Assembly (NCBI RefSeq): GCF_001949145.1
Contig: NW_019091403.1
Coordinates: 79,650 to 143,649 of the forward strand
Length of the DNA stretch: 64,000 nucleotides
Origin: Acanthaster planci
Taxonomy: Eukaryota > Echinodermata > Asteroidea > Valvatida > Acanthasteridae
Direction of reading: 5' to 3'
The notes beneath the pieces were generated by a model. That model was not told the DNA's origin, did not search any database, and saw only the letters and a list, made by a program, of their open reading frames with translations. Positions within the stretch are counted from its first letter, which is position 1; each line of letters begins with the position of its first letter. A program made the position numbers and the translations under genes. Shown one piece after another: positions 1 through 11,942 of the stretch.

Positions 1-3000
1 CCGTCGGTTCCCAGTCAATATCGTCACATCTGCCATATCTCGCACATGTGCACTTATTTGGATTCCTCCCCCCCCCCCCGACTTGTGTTACATCGCAAGT
101 TGTGAATATTCAAAATTGTTTTAGAGGCTGGCATCTTTAAAGGGGCATGTCATTCCACATGAGAGCGATGGCTACTTGGCACCCGAGCTATGATTGTAAA
201 TAGTCACATCAGACAACTATTACATTAATTAAACTGAGTGTGCATCACTAGACATGAGCCCTTTCGTGAGCATCTTGCTTCTCGACCAAAACAAGTGTGG
301 AATTATTGTTGTTAGATTGTGCCAGTAAATGCATAGTTAACTTTCAGGAGCTCCGAGATAAACAAGCGACATTTCTAATGCACACTTCTTCATTAAAAGA
401 TACTGAAGTCCTATTCATGAATATCATCCCGGCGATAATATGATTCCTATGGCGTGTTTGGCAGTGTTTAGGCACGCATTTCCTCAATCAGGGCCCAAGC
501 AGAGTTTATCAGCTTTGCCATTTCCAGTTTGCCTGACCTTTCCTTACAGCAAACACTCCCAAAAGCTGAGCGTCCAGCGCTAACCTCAGTGGCCCCGTGA
601 TCTCGCCAAACATTTACCGCATTTACGAGGGCTCCTTAAACCACTTTTCATTTGACGGACTCTAACAGCAGACCTTGTGTGCTTTTAGCCGTGAGCTACC
701 CGAATAGATAACACAGTAGCAGAAAATCACCATTCTGCTCTGTGGAGAGAGGGAACTGGATCAGGTTTAATGCTGGATGGCTTGATTTTTTTAACTCTAT
801 CTGGGAGTCATGGGCCCTCTTGCGTAGCAGACTTAAGGGGAAACCTTATAGTACAAGGAGAGAACCACATGCCTGTGGGCTGTTTTTGCAGGCCATCACC
901 CCACACAAATTTAATCATGGCAAAGCCTGGTACGCATACGGGGTGCTGATCTTTCCAAGCTGGCTGAGTTTATACACTCCAGAGCTGGATATAAATTATA
1001 CATGCAGATCCTCCCGAAATTATGAGGGCCGATTTGCATGCAGATTGCCAACAAATATTCAGTAATGGAGGCACAAGTTTGGCCCATGTTGATGCCCCAA
1101 CAATACTGATTGCGGCTCATCGAGGTACAGTCAAGGCAGTGACTTCAAGGTGTGGCCTACTGACACATCACAGCTATTTGTAATTTCAAGCAAGTGGTGT
1201 TCACAATGACAGACACACAGCCTGGGTTTCCCAGTTGACAACACACCCGACTCTTTTCAATCCTTTTCCCCAACCACACTCCGATAACAACACTCGGTAA
1301 TTTGAATTCCGATACAACCCACAGTCCACAATGCCTTACAATAGACAAACCCCCTCTCCCGAAAAATCTCACCATGACAATCTAATTTGCAAGTCTAATG
1401 CACCGAAGACTTTTAAATCCCCTGCTTCTGGCCGAGTCTTTTGAGCGTTCTGAGCCATTTCTATGACCCTCATTTCGCTGGAGTGCACTCTCAAAATTTG
1501 GTTCCCTATGCAACGGGGGGAGGGGGGAAGAGAGCTTAAAAAACCAGGAGGGCTTTCAGAGTACCAAGAGAAGCATTTTGAATGAGGATTTACTTCAGTG
1601 GCATGTTTTGAATAGCTGATGAATGTCAATTGTGTTGGGGGCCTTTTCAGAGGAGGAGCCATGAAAAGGTCGGAATACTTCCCAGTGAAGGTATTGTGGG
1701 AGCTCATTAGGGCATGCCAGGGGTGCAACAACCAATAGAATGGCACACTGTGGGCAAGGCCGCAGGAGCAAGGGATTTTAGGGCAGACTGACCTCCACTT
1801 GCAAGAGAGCCACCAAATGCATTTTTGAGCCTACCACCAGTGGTGGTGGCCAACAAGCCAACGCACAAGTTTGTAAACCCACCAGTGCGTTGACATAAGC
1901 ATAGTCATCAACACGCTGTCATTTATGACCATATCTGACTGACTTCCTATCACAGAATTGTCAACATGTCAATTAATACACCCCTGCTTCTCCCTCCCGG
2001 CCCGACTTGTTACCCTATATTTCTGACCACCCGTCACTCAGTTCTGGCCTGCTTTTTGCCATCATCAGCCCTCCTCGGTTCAAATTCCCTTACTAATGCA
2101 GTTCACTGAACTGTCAGCGAAAGGAAAGAGAGGCTCACTGGAGCACACTGGGTTTTTCAAGAGCGGGAAGTACATATTCCAGCACTAGCTTTCTCCCAAC
2201 ATGAACCTTGGAAGACATCTGATACCTACATTACTTGATCCTAGTGTAGTCTTCTCAACACAGTTTGCTGTTTACTCACGAATGCTTTCCGTGACAGAAG
2301 TACAAGAAACAAAACCACCGCACATCAGTGCTCTACAGCATGGCTACCGTGACAAAAATTTATTGCAGATGTAAATTTAAAAAATTGGGTATACATGCTG
2401 GTACTGCACTTGAGTGGACATGCACATGTAACTAACAGAAAAATCCCTTTCTCTTTAATAAATGGATCACTCGAATGACAAGCCCTTTGTAATATATGGC
2501 CTACAAGTAAACTTGTCAATCCGACATGTAAAAAAAATGCATTCTGAAATCCCTTCTGGAGTCCTTACTATGAAAAACAAAAACAAAATGTACACATGAG
2601 ACTGGTACATGTAATTACAAGAATTATTGATGGTACACAGTACAGCTAGAGATGTTTTACAGGGTTGCCACATTACCGCAGCTGGTTCTTTCTTTTCACA
2701 ATCCTTTCCACAAAGAACCCCGATATGGGATTTCATAATCACCAATTGACTGAATGCCACTCCCGGGAAAAATTCCAGTGTGGAGGAGCGCCAAGTCTGG
2801 TGAACATTCCTGGCATATCAGCCCAGCACAGTAAAGCTTACACCAGGGAGCAAGGAAACAGATGTACTGTATTAGATCCATGGCCAGGGTACCTACATGT
2901 ATATCTATCAGAGGCGTGGACGCACTGGCAGTCCCTCTAAACAGGAAGTGGGGCTGTGTAATCCAGAACCGCCGCCCCGGCAGAACAAGAGAGGAACCGA

Positions 3001-6000
3001 ACAAAACAACCTACCACAGGACATGGGGGAACTGCCCGGGCAAAGGATGTGGCAAACGAGATAAGGCAGGAAATTGAGATGGTAGTGCGGCCAGCTGAAC
3101 AGGATGCAAAGGGACAGTGCGTATTCATTTGCTGTCTGATATTACATTCCTGGATGAGAGTTTTGCCATTTCGCTGTTTCATCTGCTGATGGAGGTTTTA
3201 AATTCAACTGGAGGCATGGCAGGCTTCAAGTTGCGACAAAAAATACTCACTGAACCTACATGCACACATAGTTATACACTACACAACAGAGCTTGATAGA
3301 TGAATGTATCCTGTGCTTTTGTGTAACTTTCCATTTTGAAGAAACATTTCAGACAGGTCGGGAATTGGGTTTTACCATAACCATGGCGATAGCCACCTCC
3401 ATTTTATTTTCTCAGCACTCCAGCCACAAACAGCGACCGACTTCAGATGTACAGTACATGTAGGTCCGCCTGAATAGATTTTTTTTCTTTCAGGTTCTGT
3501 ATCATACATGTTCTCGACAAAATTCATTTCATGGTGGCCCCGCCAGGTGATGAATAAATCTGAATGCTTCCATTATCAAATGAAGACAGTGGCAAGGCAT
3601 GTATCTGGGTCTCCCGCCGCCGTCAGACATGCCCCCAAGACAAAAGTCTCTCCTGAAGATTGATTCTTGCCTTTCGCATCGGTGCGTGCACATCGACTGG
3701 GCTGCAGGGACGGACATGAACGTACTCCTAATCCTACTTTTGTCTCTAATTGCATTCTGCCTCCGTAGCCTCAAAGTCGTGTTTCTAGATGACAGTTCTC
3801 CTGGGGAAGACACTCAATCTGCAAATCCAAATGTTTAGAAGGAAATGGTTCCACGAACTGTGAAACCATACTAGTGTGGTATGACATACCAGTCCCACCC
3901 ATACAGTGAACAGCAGAACAAGACACATGTAACTTTGAACCAAACTTTCAAAGAAGATTTTCTTACCAACAATGATTTCGTTGATACAATTGCCCATTTT
4001 TTATTACCGAATTCACAACACACAACAGTTTTCAAAGATGCTGGACAGTGCCACCGACTTGCTTTTTTGATAGTTGGCAGCAACTCCATTCTCTTTAAAA
4101 AAAAAAATGCTTGTCTTACAATAAATCCTGACACATGCATATGTAGCTGATGTACATATGTACACATAGGGTCCAGACTACAGTCAAAATGTTTCATTCA
4201 CAGTGGACTTCATGTCAGCGGCACAATTACAGAAGGAAAAAAAAGTAAATAGAAAACACTGACATTGTCTGTCAAAAGAATAGGAGGTTGGAGCCAAATT
4301 TCCTGTTTGTGCAGATTCCTGTTTTTGAGGGGGACATCATTCAATGAACTGTCAATGACAGGGTTGCTTTGTACTGCATACAATCCCAACTCCCAATTGA
4401 TGAAACATGATAGTAGAGTAGACCGTAATGTTGACGTTAGACAGCAATGTTTGCACCAATGGGAAACACATCAAGGATGCTTCCTAGGACGACATTAAAT
4501 CAACAATTTAATAATTTCTACAGATGGGAGCACACAAGGCAGTTTAATGTGAAGACCATCTATGCATATGTATACCTTTGACACATAGTAAAGTCAATCC
4601 AATCTACCTCTGAAGTACATGTGCCCACACGTAGGCCCCTATGCAAAGTATGGAACGTTGTCATCTGGGCAAATGGTTAGTATCGATTGCGATTTTGAAA
4701 TAATCTTCAACACCAGCCGGCTAGCAGTGACAGAATTCATTTTGCGCCAAACTCCATATGAGCTTGCAAGGCTCCGAGAAAACAGCAGGGCAAGGGTCAA
4801 CTTATGAAGCTAGGGGTCGGGGGTCAGGGCATCAGAAGACCTTCTCTGGGTCTAGATCTTCGTCAGCAAAATTCCTGACATCAGGTTGGCCTATCAGGGT
4901 ACTCCACCCTGGCCGCATCAATCATCCCCCAGCAAGCAGACTACACACATATGGGCTGGAATTTTATGTGATCAGGATTTTTCCACAGACGGGCAAGACA
5001 TGCTATGGGGTGTAAGCTGGGGGGCAACTCTTGGTAAATACATGTAGCATGCAGTAACTGCTTCCTACCTGGACAACCCCCTCAGTTACAGTCACTCAGC
5101 GCCTCTCTTGAAAGTAATTAATTTAAACCAAGAGCAGTCAGGGACCAAAGACCACAAGTAATTGGTCCCTACCACCACATTTGTCGGAGCAATTATATTT
5201 GATAGGTTCATATAAATACTATATACACATTTGAGGGCCATTATGATAATTCTTGACTTGAAGGTAGGCAGGGACTGTTTGTGTGCTTTCGCACTGACTA
5301 ATTAAAATAATCCATGCGTTATTTGTGCCAGGTGAACTCATCAGGGTATCCTGTCTCCACAAGGTTCAATATTGTAGGACTGACGTCTGTGCACATACAT
5401 GTACATGTACTTGTACTCGACTAGCAGGCAAGCAATGGGGCAGAACTGCACAAGCAATAACCGTTAATACTGACCTCCTGAGAAATGAAACTCTGTGCAG
5501 CCTTACATTATGACGTTCCAGTTGAGATAACAACTTTTCATTTCTGACCTCCATTTCTGATTTTGTTGAGAGCCACCCTTGGGTTAATTAAACCCCAATA
5601 CCACTCAGTAAGACCAAAGGGTCTTGCACTTGTCACTGTTTCCATGTAAAATTCCTGGCTAAAATCTCGGGAATACAGCCAGACCTTCGTCTGTGTAGCA
5701 GGTTTTTCCCTGCTTCTTTTACCTCACCAGAGACCTACTTTATTCTTGAATTATTCCTTCCCACCATGCAAAGCCCCTTCCAAAAGCTTCCTTCAAAGCA
5801 AGTTAAATACCCCCAATCCATATTCTGAAAAGCCATATAATCCAGTTCAGGAAATTCTCTCTTGCAGACTTACAATCTGTGCTACTTTGCACAGCACATC
5901 CTCCTGAGAGGGTTGCACAGAATTTGAGCTAAGGTCATCAACAAACAAGGTTGACAAACAAAATGTATCAAGTGTCATCAACAACAGAACTTACAGGTAT

Positions 6001-8176
6001 TATGACTGCTGAAGGCATTTAAGAAATTTTGAAGACTAGTTTGGTACAATCCTGGTACAGCTGAATACAGCACTGAAAGACTTCAGGAAAGATGCAAAAG
6101 GTTTGCAAATTTTGAGGAAACGATTCACCTCACTCTCAGGTTTCAAGTGAGATTACTGAGTTACTTTTTCCCCAATTTGGATGCAGATGACTGTATCCAA
6201 ATCCATCACCCTGTCTTAATCTTAATCCCACTTTCCAAGAAAGACAAAGGCCGGGTTCATTAACAAATCAGGCTCTGTTTGTGGCATTCAAGCTTTGTAA
6301 CAGATACAACCCTGCGAATCATGCACGGACTTGTGAAGTGCAGAACGCTAGCTCTTGAGGATCGGATGGGAGCTTCAGGTTTCGCTGACATGCCAGACAC
6401 GTGAGAGGGGCAGTGTATTTCCTAGCATTAAACTGGCATTTCATTACTGATTAATTTATGTTGCATAAGCTATCATCGCTCCCTCCACGCTTCCCAGCAC
6501 TTGGCTAAAACATCCATATGACTGTGTGCGTGCATTTTGTCATCTTTCTTTTTTTCAAAATCTAGACAGAGCAGAACAAATCAACCCTGAATCAAACTGA
6601 AGCAAATCAATGACTACCGCGGCCTTGACAGTCCAGTGATTCTGGGGGCATTTACATGTACACAAGTCTGTTCCAACCTGGCCGTTTCTTTGCAGACAGC
6701 GAATATAACTATAATCCTTGTGAAAAATCAATCCTTTCTTCCCCTAGCCAAGCATTAGAGTAAACAGCCATGATGTTGTTGCCCTGTCACTTTTCCTGAG
6801 GTTTTTCATAACTCTGAATATTCATTATCTGCTCCATAGGGAATAATCCAGATTTCAAACGAGATCACTGAGGTGCATAATCCCCGCCAGAGAGAATAAA
6901 AGAGTACACACACCCTCGTCCATAGCTGCACACGGTGAACGAACGGTAGTCTGGGGAAATGGTATTTTAAGTACATGCACTGAGAGTAAGGGAAACAAAT
7001 GTAAATATGAGATGGCTGCTGTAGAACACTTGTGTTCAGGAAATGACCCGAGTTCAGGGATGTGGAGTTCCTGTTCAAATAAAATCTCAAAGGTCCACAT
7101 GTGGTACCATGAGAATTGAGAGCAAACAAACACGCTTGGGAGGTTTTACATTGCACATCATCAAAAGTGAAAGTAGGGCCTGCTGTGAAATTTATAAAAA
7201 CACTAACACAACAGGTACAAATACTCATGACAGAGTGAATTATTTTTGGGGGGGGGCCAAAGCAGCTGACGTGCAGACCGTATTTCTTTGTCGAGCATTT
7301 CGGCTGAAATGATTTTGACAGGACTTGGCATTGGGCAAATCGAAATTCATTCTTGAAAGAACAACATAACTTTTTTTCCTTAGAGTTCCTGAAGATCACT
7401 TGCAATAAAAAAATTCATAAATATTTTATATTTCCTCAAAACTATGGTAAAGACTGAGAATATGGTCTAAATCACAAAAGTGTACGATTCATGACCCCAA
7501 AAACCTTGAAATTCTAATACTAATATAATAAATTAGGAATAGTTTTGTACCTAGAAATGAAGAATTCGTTTCAGTTGCAAATTTCAAAGGTGTTTTAATA
7601 ATACCGGGCATACAAGGAAATATCATCAGCCACAAACCTCTTCCACATATTTCCTTACTTTGTTAGCTAAGAATCCCACAGCAGTGTGTGTTCTAAAAGA
7701 AAAAAAAGGATTCAACATTGCCCATATAAAGCCACAACCTCCATTCACGGTGAAACCACGACACCAACCCCCAACGAACAAAATGCATGATTCATCCGCA
7801 TTCCCATGCACCAGCACCACAGCAGCGTAGCGCTAGTCCACCACTCACATTCACAACACAATGACAACTCGTCAACGATTTCTTGAAAATTCTCGGTTTA
7901 ACCACAGCAGTTTTTCCCCGAACGTCACGTCCAGATGTAAGTAAGTCAGTCTCATCAAAATCCAAAGTAATCGAACTTTGTGACTGGAAAGGGCTCGCAG
8001 ACACATTCGTGGCGTTTAAACGGCTGGCAAACAACCAAATACATGTACATTGAAGAAGGAAATACGAAAAAATGCGCACAAATTCGATTGTGGTGAGGAT
8101 AGTTTGGCACACGGCTCGGGACACAACTTTCTCAACTGAAGAAAGAATTTTCAAAGACGAAAAAACACCAACTCAC
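1..8176 (-). other. First intron of the quaking-like gene (5' portion, runs off the window)
   Basis: This stretch lies directly downstream of the splice donor of the quaking-like first coding exon on the minus strand. No further exon was recognised in it: no KH-domain or Qua2 coding segment was found on either strand, so the next exon should lie beyond the window start. The short open frames scattered here have no recognisable protein content and no paired splice sites. A poly-C run sits near position 70 and a poly-G run near 7246-7256. A very long first intron is usual for quaking genes, but nothing functional can be named inside it from sequence alone. Confidence 0.7.
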
Positions 8177-8510
8177 CTTCATCGATAATTCTTTCCACGT
8201 GCATAAACATGTTTGGTAACACAGAGAGAGACTTCTTGTCGTTTAAAAGCTGAGCTAGGTAATCAGTGCTGTTTGGAATCGGTGGGTGTTGTTTCTCAAT
8301 GCTGGGATCCGCCATCTTCATCGGCGGTGTATGCACGGGAAGCGGCACCGGGACGGGGGCCGGGGCGGAGAGAAATACACCGCTGCTCGGCACCACCGTA
8401 CCGCCCGGCAGAGAGTTCGGCGGCGGCATGGGCACTGGCAGTGCAGTGTTCGTTGCTGGGGACACGACGGACAGACCGTCACCCCTGTCGTTGGGCACAA
8501 CAACGGACAT
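8177..8510 (-). CDS. QKI: Quaking/HOW-type STAR RNA-binding protein, first coding exon (partial gene)
   Basis: The exon encodes 111 residues plus one base (phase 1) and ends at a strong donor, GTGAGT, at 8171-8176. The last 35 or so residues contain STDYLAQLLNDKKSLSVLPN followed by a HVERIIDE stretch. This is the Qua1 dimerisation segment of STAR proteins and closely resembles Drosophila HOW and vertebrate QKI. The KH domain that binds RNA and the Qua2 region must lie on later exons outside the window. The family controls splicing, stability and translation of target mRNAs. Two starts are possible. The ATG at 8510 gives a Pro/Val-rich 63-65 residue leader. The ATG at 8315 (AAGATGGCG context, MADPSIEK) gives an N-terminus of the length seen in vertebrate QKI. 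Confidence is high for the family and moderate for the start. Confidence 0.88.
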
Positions 8511-11500
8511 TTTGGATGCAGCAAGTTCCCGTCACAACTTTGGAGCTGCAAAGTTATTTCTAGTGTCGACTTTCCGCATGCCACGACTAATAGATCTCAC
8601 GTCAATGGCCTGCACACTGCGCGTGGGATGTGCATGCATTTGCGCGTTGGTACAAATTTGTGAATACGTTGCTTAGCCAATACGCGCCCAAGACTAGCCC
8701 AAGAATTACGTAGTCTTGTGTGCAATTTGCCAAGAGCTGTAGCCCAATTGAGCGCTAACAATACGGACTTATCAGACTGTACCATTGCCGCAATAGATAC
8801 GTCGTATTAATATCTTGCAATTTTTTTCTGAAACAGTTCAATCTCTCTGTCAAAAATGCATTATTTTTAATAAATTTCTGCTGACAATGTTTTTCAAATC
8901 GGTAACATTTGTTCAATAAATACTTTTTTAAATTTCTGATTCAAGAGATTTAACAACATCCCTATTTTTTAATGGTACACGCCAGCCCAAAAGTGAGAGG
9001 CACGCCATCGTGAAAGTGCGTGCATTGATACTTTTTAATACAATAACATATTACATGTACCCCCCAAAAAAAATCGCAATAAATCCACTAGAACGAAAAA
9101 AGTGTCTGAAATTTGATTTTTTTTTCTCTTCGACTGTAGCATGGGAAGGGTTGTTGAGGAATTTGTTGTTTTTTCTTTCCAAATGTAGCATCAATTTGGT
9201 GGGGAACAATTTAATTTTCAATACATTTTAAACTCGAAGTCAGAATTCACACTCGGACAGTAATCACAGGAAAAAAGATCAATGATACATGCATGTGTAA
9301 GAAACGAAATGTAGTTTGAACTGTTTTCTCCACCCCAAATTATGAGACATCAGATGATCGATGGATGATGACTGATTTTTATGAATTAGATCTAAACATT
9401 TTAGCCGCCCTCTCGGCCGATTAAAGGAAGTGTCTTTTCATGGAGAAACAAGGGTCTCCAGTTCGTGTGTGGGCTTAATAATCTAATTGCAGTCGCCACA
9501 AACTGGTGCCATCTCGCCAATATTCCCATCGACAAACAAGAATAATCACCACACCACGAGTCCCCATCACAACAACGCATCTTCTTTTTCTTCGCCTAAG
9601 TTACACAAAGCTCATTCAGATTAACACTGATGCCAAGATTAACACTCATGCCGATGCCTGAGGGGGGTCCGACTTTGCATGTGGAGCATAAGTGACCGCC
9701 TTCTTTTCTTGCGGTTGATTGGTGAAAGGGCATTGTATCTTGTCATTCTCAAAGTAAATAGGGAGTCCTTGCTTTTTATCACTCGATCGAACACTATTCA
9801 GGTACACGTTGTAAGAGTTTTATATGGGGGCGCGGTTTCTGGGCCCCCAACTGGACGGCAAGTTATCGACCAAGGGACTAGAAAAATGAAAATGCCTTCA
9901 GTGTATTTCATTCCTCCATGCTTCAGTTAAGCCGTAAATTTTGATTGCGATGCACAGCGGTTAGTTTGATGTCGAACTGCACAATTTTACACGAGAACTA
10001 CTGAAGACATGTTCCTGTGCCAAGCAGCATAAAAAAGCAAAATGCACAAGCAGGCAGGGAGAAAAAAACCTCCATAATTTCCTGGGATAATTTCTAAGCA
10101 AGACCGCACTGAAATTCAGAGTTGCGCTTCCAGCTGCGTTGCACTACCATCCTTATCATCATCTGATATCTTGAGTGGCCAACCACTACAAAAATTAAAG
10201 CATCGCAAGGGGGCGCTCTTTAGCTTTTGCGAGTTACGTCGAGCTGCATGTGTATAGCTCTACGGGCACAGTCCACAATTTCAAGCCCCATTGAAAACTG
10301 TGTAAAATCAGCACCGTTCAGGGCCCAATAGCATGCACGCCAACATCCCTGAGATTTCTGAAACACAAATGAAATTCTTGTCTGGTCACTTATCTTTCAA
10401 TTTCTTTCAAATTTTTTGTGGGTTAACCAATTACATTTTTAATTATTCCCACACAACAAAATCACCCCCAAAAAAGTGATTTTTCCGAAGTCTGATTGCA
10501 GCCATTTTTCAACTTTCTCGGGCACTCAGAGACTCTTGAATTGAACCCTTCTTTTCTTTCAGTTTGGAGGAAGTGGTTCTGTTTTTGTTCACAAAGATGC
10601 AGCATGGAGAAACCATGTTTCTTTACAATAAGATATTTAACACAATGCAGTGACAATTGATATTCACAGGATAAGACTACTTCTCTGTTCATGCCCGAGA
10701 AAGTCTGGAAAATTCAGGATATTTTGGATACCTTTGGGGGATATTTCACTTGAACACAATACCAATTAACACAAAAAGAGAAATATCAGTCATACCACTG
10801 ACCCACAGATCATATCAACAATTACTGGTAGACTGATGACTTGCAGTGTCAACAAAACTAGGTAAACAAGTATATTTCTTGCAGGGGACAATTACAAATG
10901 TAATTCTTTTTTGGAGGGAAAATTCTTTCCCTTACTGACATAACCTGAATAACTGAGAATACTTTTGAAGATTACAAAACTCAGGAAATCTTTCCATTAA
11001 TGAAACTTTACAATATGACTGACAGCTGAAACATTCCAGACATCTTGTTTCCTTGCAGTATCTTGATCAACTTCCATCAACTTTTAAGAGTGCATTTCCA
11101 TTTGCTTGAAATTTGCACTGCCTAAAGCCAATTGTACAATTTATACCAAACCAATGCAGCAATGAAATCAAATGATTTGTGCCTCTTGTTTTGTGGACAG
11201 ACAAAAACCAAGTCAGGTTAACTGACAACTAAATCGTCTGCTCCTTCCTGATCCGTAACTCCTCTCCCAGTCAAGATTTGACATACAAATGAGGTAAAGC
11301 TTTTCGCACAATCATTTCAGTGTATACGGTTTCTTCAAGAAAGTTAAAACGGAGGAATATTTTCTCTTCCTTCATGTTCAGATCTACAAAAATTGCTGGG
11401 TTCCAAAAATGAAAATACCCCAAATTTCAAGTAACAAACAATATTGCCTTTTACTGAATGAACAAAAAAAACAAAACAAAAAACGAGGCAGATCCTTTAA

Positions 11501-11942
11501 AGGACTTTGCACTTGACAACCACGACTTCCTTTTCACGGTTGCTACAGCCGATGATACAACAGGCCCCCTGAACGTTAAAACAATACAGGTTTGACGATC
11601 GAACTACAAATGTGTAACGTGTAATTCACTCATTCTGGAAATTAAAGAATGAATCTAGCCTCCAAAGAGAATCTGGTCTTAAGTACTGGAATCCCAAGCA
11701 AAGCAGTATTTTGTTCATGTTGCTTCAAACATTCCTTTTGCATAACTGGCCATAAATGAATTTCATACTTAAATTGTTCTTTGTTACTATAAATAGTGCT
11801 AGTTATACAATCTACACACAGGGAAATGCCAGATGGGCATTTTATACATATTTTGCACAACCTAAAAGGCAGACTCCTGCTGTTTAAAACTAGCCAATCA
11901 AGGAAGGTGTTGCATAGGGGGCACTCCAAGCAGCCAATCACA
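8511..11942. other. Intergenic: quaking upstream region and 3' flank of SLC35F
   Basis: The 300 bp or so above 8510 should contain the quaking 5' UTR and promoter. They are CpG-richer than their surroundings, with GCGCGT/TGCGCG words near 8617-8646, and there is no clear TATA box. From about 8800 the sequence is AT-rich with no supported exon. The interval also holds one copy of a dispersed repeat (10262-10740) and, just below 11943, the expected SLC35F 3' UTR. I did not find a convincing AATAAA on the minus strand close to the SLC35F stop. Confidence 0.55.
10262..10740. repeat. Dispersed repeat, copy 1 (about 480 bp)
   Basis: The interval aligns by eye in the same orientation with 47752-48234. 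Shared blocks in order are: an AAGC(C/T)CCATTGAAAA block with TGTAAAATCAG, a GGTTAACCAAT block, a CACCCCCAAAAAA block, GCCATTTTTCAA, a TCTCGGGC/CCTCGGGC block, and a GGGGGATA block near the end. The copies are clearly diverged and carry indels, so the element is old. No coding capacity is visible. The second copy has imperfect terminal inverted repeats, which suggests a non-autonomous DNA element. Confidence 0.65.

Noticed and set aside
6806-7405. 199-codon minus-strand open frame in the quaking intron
   Set aside because: It has no recognisable domain, a composition like the surrounding intron and no paired splice signals. It is most likely chance.
8213-8676. Plus-strand open frames opposite the quaking exon
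   Set aside because: They are mirror frames of a GC-rich coding exon. The minus-strand frame carries the conserved Qua1 segment and the splice donor.
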